Source: Rhodocyclaceae bacterium
Lineage (GTDB): Bacteria > Pseudomonadota > Gammaproteobacteria > Burkholderiales > Rhodocyclaceae
NCBI GenBank assembly: GCA_024709955.1
Contig: JANJVS010000136.1
Coordinates: 1 to 40,138 of the forward strand
Length of the DNA stretch: 40,138 nucleotides
Direction: 5' to 3'
Under the pieces are notes generated by a model, which saw only the letters and a list, made by a program, of their open reading frames with translations, was not told the DNA's origin and ran no database searches. Position 1 is the first letter of the stretch, and every line of letters starts with the position of its first letter. This document shows positions 1-9,893 of this stretch, piece by piece. Position numbers and translations under genes: made by a program.

Positions 1-96
1 GCCATCGACGAGTTCACGCCACTGGCCGATTGCGTCCGCATCGTCGGCGTCGCGGAACTCGCCGCCCTCGGCCTGCCCACCGCATGGCTCGCCTGA
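1..96 (+). CDS. C-terminal end of an unidentified protein (partial)
   Basis: An open frame enters from the left edge in frame 1 and runs 31 codons to a TGA at 94-96, ending in GLPTAWLA. It has ordinary high-GC codon use and is followed by a gap of about 50 bp before the convergent yejF stop, so it reads as the tail of a real plus-strand gene. I do not recognise the family from this fragment. A methyltransferase or hydrolase tail would be possible, but nothing here decides it. Confidence 0.45.
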   Translation, partial: AIDEFTPLADCVRIVGVAELAALGLPTAWLA

Positions 97-114
97 CCGC
101 CGCGCAGCCACGCC

Positions 115-140
115 AAAAGTCGGCGCCGGCGGAACGGTGC
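115..140 (+). repeat. Dispersed short repeat, copy A (intergenic)
   Basis: The sequence begins AAAAGTCGGCG and ends GGAACGGTGC, a near match to the family consensus with one G to A change in the right half. It lies between the stop of the unidentified plus-strand gene and the yejF stop codon (145-147), so it is outside any gene. There is no U-tract or stem that would make it a plain terminator. Confidence 0.75.
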
Positions 141-144
141 CCGG

Positions 145-2111
<1,967 letters not shown>

Positions 2112-2115
<4 letters not shown>

Positions 2116-3449
2116 CGGCTTGCCCTCGGATCGAAGGCGTCCCTGACGACGTCGGCGAACAGATTCGCCGCCAGCACCAGCACGAACATGAAGGCGAAGG
2201 CCGCGGCGAGGGACCACCAGACCATGGGCTCGCGCGCGAGCTCCATGCGCGCGGTGTTGATCATCGAACCGAAGCTGACGGTGTTCGGATCGACGCCGAT
2301 GCCGATGTAGGAGAGCACCGCCTCGGCGAGCACCAGGCCGGAGAAGTCCATGACGATGGCGATCATGACGATGTGCATGACGTTGGGCAGGATGTGGCGC
2401 CAGAGGATGCGCGCGCCCGAGACGCCGAGGGCGCGCGCCGCCTGCACGTATTCGAGCTCGCGCAGCTTGAGCGCCTCGCCGCGCAGCAGACGGCACAGGC
2501 CGGTCCAGCTGGTGATGCCGAGAATGGCGCAGAGCGCCAGCAGGCGCGCGTCGGCGCGCTCGGCGGCGGTGGCGAACCAGTCGGGATGGGTGTCGATGAC
2601 CACCTGCATCATCAGCACCGAGGCGGCGATCAAGAGCACGCCGGGGATCGAGTTGAGCGTGGTGTAGAGGTACTGGATCACGTCGTCGATCCAGCCGCCG
2701 GCGTAGCCCGCCAGCAGACCGAGGGCCACGGCGGCCGGCAGCATGATCAGCGTCGTCAGCGTGCCGATCAAGAGGCCGGTGCGGACGCTCTTCAAGGTGA
2801 GATAGAGCACGTCCTGGCCGACCTTGTCGGTGCCGAGCACATGGTAGCCCTGGGCCAGCAGCAGCACCGGCCCGGCGACGAGGCAGAGGGCGAACAGGGT
2901 CGCCAGCACCGCGTCCCAGGCCAGGTGCGGCGCGGCCTGGCGCGCCGGCAGGAAGCCGAGCCAGAGCACGAGCCAGGCGACCACCCCGACGCCCATGCCC
3001 TGCACCGTCTTGGCCAGCAGGTCGGCGCCATGCCCCGCCGTGTCGGCGCCGAGGTGGGCGCCGCCGTGCTTGAGGCGCGGAAAGTCGCGGCCCTGGTCGC
3101 CCTCCAGGCTTTCCTTGGCGAACAGGTGGGTCGCCAGCGGCGCGGAATAGGTGCGCTCCTGGCGCGTGCGCAGGCCGGTCAGCAGCGCGTCGAGGGCGGA
3201 ACGCACCTCGACCGCGTAGTTCTCCCCATCCCCCGGCAAGCGCTCGCGGTAGTGCAGCGAATCGAGCACGCCGATCAGCAGGAAGGCGGCCAGCAGCGTC
3301 GCCGCCGCCATCGCGACGCGGCTCCGGCCGACGCGCCGCCAGGCCAGCCGCAGATGCTCGGTGCGCGCCGCCAGCCAGCCGCCGGCGAACGTCGCGGCGA
3401 TCAGCAGGAAGAACAGCAGGTCGGACCAGAGCAGGACGGGCTTGATCAT
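2112..3449 (-). CDS. yejE: Peptide ABC transporter permease (YejE type)
   Basis: Inner-membrane permease of 445 aa. The C-terminal half is a typical BPD_transp_1 domain with the EAA-type loop (EYVQAARALGVSGARILWRH) and several hydrophobic spans. The start ATG at 3449 shares one base with the yejB stop (TGATG), and the end overlaps yejF as ATGA, so the three genes are translationally coupled. The protein is about 100 aa longer than E. coli YejE. The extra length is N-terminal: two early membrane spans enclose a hydrophilic stretch at about residues 60-130, probably periplasmic, before the usual permease begins. It should pair with YejB to form the channel. Confidence 0.9.
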
Positions 3450-4426
3450 CACTGGAGCCTGATGCGCGGATCGGCGAGGGTGTAGGAGATGTCGGTGAGC
3501 AGCAGGCCGACGATGTAGAGGGCGGAGCCGATGAAGACCATCGCGCGCACCACGGCGAAGTCCTGGGCGTTGATGGCGTCGATGGTGTAGCTGCCGAGGC
3601 CGGGAATGCCGAAGAAGGCCTCGATCAGCAGGCTGCCCATGAACAACGTCGGGATCGCCACGACGGCGCCGGTGAGGATCGGGATCAGCGCGTTCCTCAG
3701 CACGTGACGGAACAGCACCAGGCGTTCGGAGAGCCCCTTGGCGCGCGCCGTGCGCACGTAGTCGCGGGTGTATTCCTCCAGGAAGATGGTGCGGTACCAG
3801 CGCGCCGACGAGCCGAGGCCGGCGAGCACGCTGACGAGCACCGGCAGCACGACGAATTTGGCCGCGGTGAGCCCTTCCGCGTAACCGGAGATCGGCACCA
3901 GGTGCCAGACCTTGGACACCAGCCACTGGCCGCCGATGATGTAGAACAGCCCGGAGATCGACATCATCGCCACGCACAGCACGACGCCGGCGAAGTCGAG
4001 GTAGCTGGCGCGGAAATACACCAGCAGCAGGGCAAAGGCGATCGCCGCGAACAGCCCGAGCGCGAACACCGGCAGCGCCACCGCCAGGCTCGGCCCCATG
4101 CGCAGGGATATTTCGCGGGCGATGTCGCGACCGTCGTCGGCGCTGCCGAAGTCGAGGGCGAACATCTTCACGGATTTCGTGAAGAAGATCGTCTCGGTGG
4201 CCTTGCCGGTTCCCGCCGCCGCGTCGTTCCAGAACAGCGGCTTGTCGTAGCCGCGCTCGGCCTTCCACCTCTCGATCGCCTCGGGCGTCACGCGCTTGAC
4301 GCCGAGCTGCATGCGCGCCATGTCGTCCGGCGTGTTGACGACGAAGAACAGCGCGAAGGTAATCACATTCACGCCGATCAGGATCGGCAGGGCGTAGAGC
4401 AGGCGGCGGATCAGGTAGGCGAGCAT
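3449..4426 (-). CDS. yejB: Peptide ABC transporter permease (YejB/DppB type)
   Basis: Protein of 325 aa and first gene of the yejB-yejE-yejF operon. The N-terminus MLAYLIRRLLYALPILIGVN is the classic DppB/YejB start: a short basic leader and the first membrane span. A permease loop (RTARAKGLSERLVLFRHVLR) and the C-terminal LTDISYTLADPRIRLQ complete the family signature. It forms the membrane channel with YejE for peptides or related solutes. A TATAGT-like -10 lies just upstream at 4435-4440, facing the divergent rhodanese gene. Confidence 0.92.
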   Translation of the reverse strand: MLAYLIRRLLYALPILIGVNVITFALFFVVNTPDDMARMQLGVKRVTPEAIERWKAERGYDKPLFWNDAAAGTGKATETIFFTKSVKMFALDFGSADDGRDIAREISLRMGPSLAVALPVFALGLFAAIAFALLLVYFRASYLDFAGVVLCVAMMSISGLFYIIGGQWLVSKVWHLVPISGYAEGLTAAKFVVLPVLVSVLAGLGSSARWYRTIFLEEYTRDYVRTARAKGLSERLVLFRHVLRNALIPILTGAVVAIPTLFMGSLLIEAFFGIPGLGSYTIDAINAQDFAVVRAMVFIGSALYIVGLLLTDISYTLADPRIRLQ

Positions 4427-4434
4427 CGGGGCGG

Positions 4435-4459
4435 ACTATACCAAGCGAGGGGATAAAAT
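4435..4459. promoter_or_regulatory. Possible divergent promoter region for yejB and the rhodanese gene
   Basis: The 70 bp between the two divergent starts contains TATAGT on the minus strand (4435-4440) and TAAAAT on the plus strand (4454-4459). Neither has a convincing -35 box at the right distance, so this is a weak call resting on position and on the local AT-rich patch in GC-rich surroundings. Confidence 0.3.
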
Positions 4460-4496
4460 GCCGCCCGTCCAGATACCTACAAGAAAGTTCCTCCCC

Positions 4497-4922
4497 ATGA
4501 AACAGAGACTGACCATCGCCGCCCTGCTCGGCCTGCTGGCCCTGCCCGCCGCCGCCCAGGAAATCGCCGCCCCCGAGGCCCACGCGGCCGCGCGCGCCGG
4601 CAAGCTCACCCTGATCGACATCCGCACCCCGCCCGAATGGAAGCAGACCGGCGTCGCCCAGGGCGCGACGCTGATCAACATGATCCATCCGCGCGGCGCC
4701 GCCGGCTTCCTCGACGAGGTGCTGCAAAAAGTCGGCGGCGACAGGACGGTGCCGATCGCCCTGATCTGCCGCACCGGCAACCGCACCACCCAGGTGCAGA
4801 AGTTCCTCCAGGCCCAGGGCTTCACCAACGTGCTCAACGTCAGCGAGGGCATGGCCGGCAGCCGCGCCGGCCCGGGCTGGCTGGCGCGCCGGCTGCCGGT
4901 CGAAACCTGCGCGAGCTGCTGA
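4497..4922 (+). CDS. Periplasmic rhodanese-domain protein
   Basis: Protein of 141 aa: a cleavable signal peptide (MKQRLTIAALLGLLALPAAA) followed by one rhodanese domain. The active loop CRTGNR with catalytic Cys91 fits a sulfurtransferase that carries persulfide sulfur, here outside the cytoplasm. The ATG at 4497 is preferred over one at 4458 because it puts the signal peptide at the N-terminus. The segment QKVGGDRTVP overlaps a match to the dispersed repeat. The methyltransferase gene begins two bases after the stop, so the two are likely co-transcribed. The physiological substrate cannot be told from the sequence. Confidence 0.85.
   Translation: MKQRLTIAALLGLLALPAAAQEIAAPEAHAAARAGKLTLIDIRTPPEWKQTGVAQGATLINMIHPRGAAGFLDEVLQKVGGDRTVPIALICRTGNRTTQVQKFLQAQGFTNVLNVSEGMAGSRAGPGWLARRLPVETCASC
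4726..4752 (+). repeat. Dispersed repeat, copy C, within the rhodanese gene
   Basis: It begins AAAAAGTCGGCG and ends GGACGGTGC with six bases between, identical to the consensus at both ends but different in the middle. It is in frame and encodes KVGGDRTV. Rhodaneses often have a GGD-type turn here, so part of this match could be native protein sequence rather than an inserted repeat. Confidence 0.5.
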
Positions 4923-4924
4923 AC

Positions 4925-5512
4925 ATGTGGGACGCGCGCTACGCCGGCGACGACTACGTCTACGGCACGGCGCCCAACGACTTCCTGGCCGGCCAGCTCG
5001 ACCGCCTGCCGCGCGGCCGCGCCCTCTGCCTCGGCGAAGGCGAGGGACGCAACGCGGTCTTCCTCGCCCAACAGGGCCACGAGGTGCTCGCGGTGGATGC
5101 TTCGGCGACCGGCATGGCCAAGGCGCGGCGGCTGGCGCGGGAGCGCGGCGTCGAAATCGAGACCAGGGTGGCCGACCTCGCCGTCTTCCCCATCGCCCCG
5201 GGGCAATGGGACCTGATCGTCTCGGTCTTCTGCCACCTGCCGCCGCCGCTGCGGCGCAACGTGCATCGCGCCGTCGTCGCCGGCCTGCGGCCCGGCGGCG
5301 CCTTCCTGCTCGAAGCCTACACGCCGCGCCAGCTCGAATTCGGCACCGGCGGCCCGCCGGCGCGCGAGCTGATGATGAGCCTGGAGAGCCTGCGCGAGGA
5401 ACTGCGCGGCCTGGACTTCGCCCATGGCGTCGAGACCGAGCGCGAGGTCGTCGAGGGCAGCCTGCACACCGGTCGCGGCGCGGTGGTGCAGGTGCTGGCG
5501 CTCAAGGGCTGA
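4925..5512 (+). CDS. SAM-dependent methyltransferase (TehB-like class I)
   Basis: Protein of 195 aa. After a short N-terminal MWDARYAGDDYVYG segment comes the SAM-binding motif ALCLGEGEGRNAVFLA (about 34-49), with VDAS as the acidic strand-2 end and DLIVSVFCHLPP as motif IV. This resembles TehB/thiopurine-type small methyltransferases that act on small molecules in the cytoplasm. It starts two bases after the rhodanese stop, which suggests one transcript and possibly a shared role in sulfur or metalloid handling; that role is inferred. It converges on the NuoF-like gene with 35 bp between stops and no obvious terminator. Confidence 0.85.
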   Translation: MWDARYAGDDYVYGTAPNDFLAGQLDRLPRGRALCLGEGEGRNAVFLAQQGHEVLAVDASATGMAKARRLARERGVEIETRVADLAVFPIAPGQWDLIVSVFCHLPPPLRRNVHRAVVAGLRPGGAFLLEAYTPRQLEFGTGGPPARELMMSLESLREELRGLDFAHGVETEREVVEGSLHTGRGAVVQVLALKG

Positions 5513-5547
5513 ACCGCCGGGGCGATCAACCGTCTGCAGCGCCGGGC

Positions 5548-6792
5548 CTAGCGCAGGGCGTTGCGGTACTCGTGGTGGAAATGCCGGAAGGAACTGTCGA
5601 GCAGCTGGACGACACCGTTGAGCAGGTGGCAACGGCCGCTGTTCGGCAGCATGGCGCACAGGTTTTCCAGCGTCGCCAGGTCGGCCGGCGTACCGCGGCC
5701 GGTATCGATGCGGTCGAGCAGGCGCGAGAGCGTCGCCGTCCCAGTCTTGCACGGCGGGCACTGGCCGCAGGAAGAGTGGGCGAAAAAGCGCACGTATTCG
5801 GCGACGCGCTTGACGACACCGGTGCCCTCGGAAATGACGATCATCGCGCCGGTACCGAGGCTGCCGCCGCACTCGCGCAGCGAATCGAAATCCAGCGCCA
5901 CGTCGAGGTCGGCGGGCGTCAACAGGGTATTCGACGGCCCACCGGTAAATACCGCCTTGAGCGGCTTGCCGGACAGCAGGCCGCCGCCATGCGCGTAGAT
6001 GAGCTCACGCAGCGGCGTACCCATCGGCAGTTCGTAGACGCCCGGGTGCAGCACGTCGCCGGACAGCGAATAAAGCTTGGTGCCCGTCCCCCGCCCGATG
6101 CCCCGGCCGCGGAACCAATCGACGCCATACAGCACGAGATGCGGCACATGGGCGAGGGTCTCGACGTTGTTCACCAGCGTCGGGCAGCCATGCACCCCGG
6201 ACTGGGCCGGATAGGGCGGCTTGCCGCGCGGGAAGGGAAACCTGCCCTCGATCCATTCCAGTGCCGCGGTTTCCTCGCCGCCGATGTAATGTCCCGAACC
6301 GGGCAGCAGTTCGAGTTCCAGTGGCCGCCCCAGCGCCCGCGCGGCAATTTCGGTCAACCCCGCCGCGCGCCACTGTTCGATGGCCAGCTTCAGCGCCGTC
6401 AGCGAGCGCGCCAGATCCGGATTGACGTAGAACACGACGCGGTTCGCGCCCACCGCCAGGGCGGCGATCACGGCGCCCTCGATGACCTGGTGCGGCGTCT
6501 CTTCGAGCAGCAGACGATCCTTGAAGGTACCCGGCTCGTCCTCGTTGCCGTTGACGACCAGATACTTGTCCGGCCGGGCGGGCTCGGCGGCGACCACGTC
6601 CCATTTCTTCCAGACGGGAAAGCCGCTGCCGCCCAGGCCGCGCAGGTCGGCCAGCCTGACCAGTTCGCGCACCGCGGCCGGATCGGCGGCGGCGGCCGAC
6701 AATGCGCTGCCGCCGCCGTGCGCCTGCCAGCGTGTCAGATCGGCGCCGACGCGATGGTCGGGATGCAGCAGCAGCTGATTCAGCGGTTCCAT
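5548..6792 (-). CDS. NuoF-like NAD(P)H-binding FMN/4Fe-4S subunit
   Basis: Protein of 414 aa resembling the 51-kDa subunit of complex I and the HydB/HymB family. Motifs in order: GLGGSGFP (52-59) for nucleotide binding, NGNEDEPGTFKDR (81-93) for FMN, the GSGHYIGGEETA stretch, and a C-terminal 4Fe-4S set Cys342-x2-Cys345-x2-Cys348 with Cys388 forty residues on, matching the N3 cluster of NuoF. The ATG at 6792 lies inside the last codons of the flavoprotein gene (13-bp overlap). No other complex I genes are nearby. As last gene of the kor operon it probably exchanges electrons between NAD(P)H and the Fe-S proteins encoded upstream. Confidence 0.88.
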   Translation of the reverse strand: MEPLNQLLLHPDHRVGADLTRWQAHGGGSALSAAAADPAAVRELVRLADLRGLGGSGFPVWKKWDVVAAEPARPDKYLVVNGNEDEPGTFKDRLLLEETPHQVIEGAVIAALAVGANRVVFYVNPDLARSLTALKLAIEQWRAAGLTEIAARALGRPLELELLPGSGHYIGGEETAALEWIEGRFPFPRGKPPYPAQSGVHGCPTLVNNVETLAHVPHLVLYGVDWFRGRGIGRGTGTKLYSLSGDVLHPGVYELPMGTPLRELIYAHGGGLLSGKPLKAVFTGGPSNTLLTPADLDVALDFDSLRECGGSLGTGAMIVISEGTGVVKRVAEYVRFFAHSSCGQCPPCKTGTATLSRLLDRIDTGRGTPADLATLENLCAMLPNSGRCHLLNGVVQLLDSSFRHFHHEYRNALR

Positions 6793-8381
6793 GCGCCCCC
6801 CGCATAGGCCGGCAGCAGGCGCGGCGACTTGTGGGTCAGCGGCATGCCGGCCAGCGTAAGGGCGCGGCGCATGCGGTTGACGTGTTCGAGGGTGACCTTT
6901 TTCGGTCCGCGGTCGCGCTCGGCGACGGCCGCCACGCCGGCCCGCCGGCCGAAGCCGATGATGTCCAGCAGGGCGTTGCCCATGATGCGGTTGCGACCGT
7001 GGATGCCGCCCGCCAGCTCGCCGACGGCATAGAGCCCCGGCACGGTGGTCGCCCCGTTGACGTCGATGAGCACGCCACCGTTCTGGTAATGCAGGGTCGG
7101 ATGCACCAGCAGGGGATCGACGCGCGGATCGATCCCGGCTCCCCGCGTGCGCGCCAGCAGCTTGGGAAACTGCCGCTCCAGCAGACCCGGCTGGCTGCGT
7201 TCGAGACGCGGCGTGTCGAGCCAGACGCCGAGGCGCGTCTTGTCGGTGCGCACGCTGAGGATGCCGCGCCCTTCCTGGCATTCGCGCAGGATGGCGGCGC
7301 TGACCACGTCGCGCGGCAGCAATTCGTCGATGAAGCGCCGCCCTTCGCCGTTCACCAGCAGCGCGCCCGCCGCGCGCACGCCCTCGGTGACCAGCTTGCC
7401 GGACAGATGGGTCGGATGCACGAGGCCGGTCGGGTGATACTGGAAGGAATCGAGCTCGCGCAATTTGGCGCCGATGCGATAGGCCAACACCAGCCCGTCG
7501 CCGGTGGCGCCGAGATGATTGGAGGTTGGAAAACCGTTCAGATGCAGCCGCCCCAGCCCCCCCGTGGCGAGAATCACCGAGCGGGTGCGCACGATGCGCA
7601 AGCGGCCGTCGGCGAGCGAACCGAGCACCGCGCCGACGCACTTCTGGCCGCGCTCGTTGGAGAGCAGTTCGACGGCCGGGCTTTGCTCCCAGACCTCGAT
7701 GCCGCGATGCTGGATGACGGCTTCGCGCAGCACGCGCATCATTTCCAGCCCCGTGTAGTCGCGGCAGTGGACGATGCGCGCGGCGCTCATGCCGCCGGCC
7801 TTGCGCGTGTGCAGGTCGCCGGTGGCGGTGGTCTCGAACTGCATGCCCTGGCGGATCAGCCAGCGGATCGCGTCCGGGCCGTCCGCCACCAGCGCCGCCA
7901 CCAGCGCCGGATCGGCGGCATGGTGGCCGCCGCGCAGGGTGTCGCTAATGTGCTGCTGCGGCGTGTCGTCCGGCTCGATGGCGGCCTGGATGCCGCCCTC
8001 GGCCATCACCGTGTTGCTGTCGCCGAGGCGCAACTTGGTCGCCAGCAGGACGCGCGCGCCGCGTTCGGCCGCCGCCAGCGCCGCCGCGCAGCCGGCGCCG
8101 CCGCCGCCGATCACCAACACATCGGTGTCGGTCACCGGCGTGCCAGCCAGGTCGGCCTCGTCGATGAAGGCTTCCGCTTGCAAGAGTTCGGCCAGCTCGC
8201 GCTGGCAGCCGTCGCCGGCGTTGGCGCCGATGGCGAGCTTGACCACGCTGCCGCGCAGGTGGTCCGGATGACAGGCCGCCAGCAGGGTGTCGGGATCGGT
8301 CAGCGCGGGCAGCGGCCCCAGATCCGCGTCGGGCCGGTAGGCCGCGCGCGCGGCGGCAAAGGAGATGCCGGTCTTATTCAC
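6780..8381 (-). CDS. Fumarate reductase/succinate dehydrogenase-like flavoprotein
   Basis: Protein of about 533 aa with an FAD-binding Rossmann motif IGGGGAG (91-97), preceded by about 85 residues not seen in ordinary SdhA. Family motifs follow: FQYHPTG, GRRFIDEL, RDVVSAAI, HYQNGGV, and HGRNRIMGNALLD near the C-terminus. The residue that in SdhA/FrdA is the FAD-linking histidine (S-H-T-V) is Asn123 here (SNTVMAEGG), so FAD is expected to be non-covalent, as in L-aspartate oxidase-like members. The likely start is GTG at 8381, inside the tail of the upstream Fe-S gene; an ATG at 8429 in the same frame would give a 16-residue longer N-terminus. Its role in the operon as electron carrier or as a fumarate-type reductase is inferred. 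Confidence 0.85.
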   Translation of the reverse strand: MNKTGISFAAARAAYRPDADLGPLPALTDPDTLLAACHPDHLRGSVVKLAIGANAGDGCQRELAELLQAEAFIDEADLAGTPVTDTDVLVIGGGGAGCAAALAAAERGARVLLATKLRLGDSNTVMAEGGIQAAIEPDDTPQQHISDTLRGGHHAADPALVAALVADGPDAIRWLIRQGMQFETTATGDLHTRKAGGMSAARIVHCRDYTGLEMMRVLREAVIQHRGIEVWEQSPAVELLSNERGQKCVGAVLGSLADGRLRIVRTRSVILATGGLGRLHLNGFPTSNHLGATGDGLVLAYRIGAKLRELDSFQYHPTGLVHPTHLSGKLVTEGVRAAGALLVNGEGRRFIDELLPRDVVSAAILRECQEGRGILSVRTDKTRLGVWLDTPRLERSQPGLLERQFPKLLARTRGAGIDPRVDPLLVHPTLHYQNGGVLIDVNGATTVPGLYAVGELAGGIHGRNRIMGNALLDIIGFGRRAGVAAVAERDRGPKKVTLEHVNRMRRALTLAGMPLTHKSPRLLPAYAGGAWNR

Positions 8382-9009
8382 CTTGAGGCATGCCCGACAC
8401 GTCGTAGCGGCCTTGGCGCAACTCTTCAAGCCGGTGGATGAGGTTGGGCGGGCGCAGGTGGAAATGCGCCGTCACGCGGCGGCAGAACAGGCCGACGTGG
8501 GCCGGCGCGATCTGCTCCGGGCAGGCGCCGTCGCACAGCTCGCACATCACGCATTCGAAGAACATCGCGCCCGCGTCGCGGAAGCGGCCGGCCGCCGCCA
8601 GGACGATCGCCGCCTCGACATCGATGTCCTTCGGGCAGGAACGCACGCAGCCGTGGCAGTGACGACAGCGCGCCGCCTCGGGAAATATCTCGTGGAAGCG
8701 CGCCTGGACGTCCCAGCCATCCGCGAATTCCTCGATCTCGTAATGGTGGCGCGGCGCCGAGGGAGCCGGCAGGAAAACAACCTCGATGCCCGGCTCGACA
8801 AAGGTCTGGCAGGCCAGCGCGACCGTCACGTCCCGCCCGCGCCGCAGCAGCACGCGGCAGGAACCGCACACGCCTTCGAGACAGCCGACGCCGCGCACGC
8901 GCGGCACGCCGCCGCGCCAGGCCGCCTCGACGAGCGTCATTCCGGCGAGCGCCTCGACGGCGGTGCCGTTGATCGTCAGGGGAACGGACGCGGCGGCGGA
9001 ATCGCTCAT
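8374..9009 (-). CDS. SdhB/FrdB-like 2Fe-2S and 4Fe-4S protein
   Basis: Protein of 211 aa. The N-terminal half is a plant-type 2Fe-2S ferredoxin domain (Cys43, Cys48, Cys51, Cys67). The C-terminal half has two C-x2-C-x2-C-x3-CP motifs (Cys115/118/121/125 and Cys153/156/159/163), so it can hold one 2Fe-2S and two cubane-type clusters. This is the layout of the iron-sulfur subunit of succinate dehydrogenase or fumarate reductase. The ATG at 9009 overlaps the korB stop as ATGA. KorB carries no ferredoxin domain, so this protein is a good candidate for taking electrons from KorAB and passing them to the flavoprotein and NuoF-like subunit. Confidence 0.87.
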   Translation of the reverse strand: MSDSAAASVPLTINGTAVEALAGMTLVEAAWRGGVPRVRGVGCLEGVCGSCRVLLRRGRDVTVALACQTFVEPGIEVVFLPAPSAPRHHYEIEEFADGWDVQARFHEIFPEAARCRHCHGCVRSCPKDIDVEAAIVLAAAGRFRDAGAMFFECVMCELCDGACPEQIAPAHVGLFCRRVTAHFHLRPPNLIHRLEELRQGRYDVSGMPQGE

Positions 9010-9893
9010 GGGCGCGACAGGTCGATGATCTTTCTCAGGTCGTATTCCGGATGGCCGCCGACGCGCTCCACCAACTCGGCCATGCGCTGGTCCAGCGTCG
9101 GCCGCTCGACCCGGTAGAGCAGCCCGGTCGGAACCCGGCCGGCGCGATTGGCCAAGTTGACCACGTGCATCGCGGCGTCAAGGTCGGCGACGTCGTGTTC
9201 GGTCGGCACTTCGTCGCTCGCCTCCTTGAAGCTCTTGGCATCGTCGATGTCGTTGAAGGTCGGGCAGTGCGACAGGACGTTGATGAAGGCGAAACCCTTG
9301 TGCTCCATGCCTTCCTTGATGAGACGCGTCGTCAGCTTGGCGTTCGCGGCGTAGGACTGCGCGACGTAGCTGGCGCCGTAGGTGAGCATGTAGAGCACCG
9401 GATCAAGCGGCTCCTCGACGCCCCCATAGGGCGTGGTGACGGTCTTCATCTCGCGTCGCGAGGTCGGCGAGGCCTGGCACTTGGTCAGGCCATAAACATG
9501 GTTGTCCATCAGCACGTAGGTGACGTTCACGTTCTTGCGCGCCAGGTGCGGCATGTGGCCGCCGCCGATCGAGAAGCCGTCGCCGTCGCCGCCGCTGACC
9601 ACGATGGCGAGGTCCGGCCGCGCCAGCTGCGTGCCCGTCGCCACCGGGCCGGCACGGCCGTGCAGCGTGTGCATCTTGTAGGACTTGACGAAATAGGGCA
9701 GCCGCGAGGAACAGCCGATGCCGGAGATGTTCACGAGGAAATTCGGATCGACGCCGATCTCGGAAAGCGCGCGCAGCAGGCTGGTCAGCACGCCGTGGTG
9801 GCCGCAGCCCGGACACCAGAAGGGGGTGACGTTGTCCTTGTAGTCCTTGGACTGGAGCGAAACCTTGTGCAGGTGATTGAGCGGAGCGTTCAT
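9006..9893 (-). CDS. korB: 2-oxoglutarate:acceptor oxidoreductase, beta subunit
   Basis: Protein of 295 aa that binds thiamine diphosphate. Seen: FWCPGCGHHGVL (TPP and cluster region), GIGCSSRL, GGDGDGFSIGG (Mg/TPP motif) and the VYGLTKCQASPTS loop typical of 2-oxoacid:ferredoxin oxidoreductase beta subunits. With KorA it cleaves a 2-oxoacid and CoA to acyl-CoA, CO2 and low-potential electrons. It is coupled to korA by ATGA at 9890-9893. Assignment to 2-oxoglutarate rather than pyruvate rests on overall resemblance to the two-subunit KGOR type and needs assay. Confidence 0.9.
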   Translation of the reverse strand: MNAPLNHLHKVSLQSKDYKDNVTPFWCPGCGHHGVLTSLLRALSEIGVDPNFLVNISGIGCSSRLPYFVKSYKMHTLHGRAGPVATGTQLARPDLAIVVSGGDGDGFSIGGGHMPHLARKNVNVTYVLMDNHVYGLTKCQASPTSRREMKTVTTPYGGVEEPLDPVLYMLTYGASYVAQSYAANAKLTTRLIKEGMEHKGFAFINVLSHCPTFNDIDDAKSFKEASDEVPTEHDVADLDAAMHVVNLANRAGRVPTGLLYRVERPTLDQRMAELVERVGGHPEYDLRKIIDLSRP

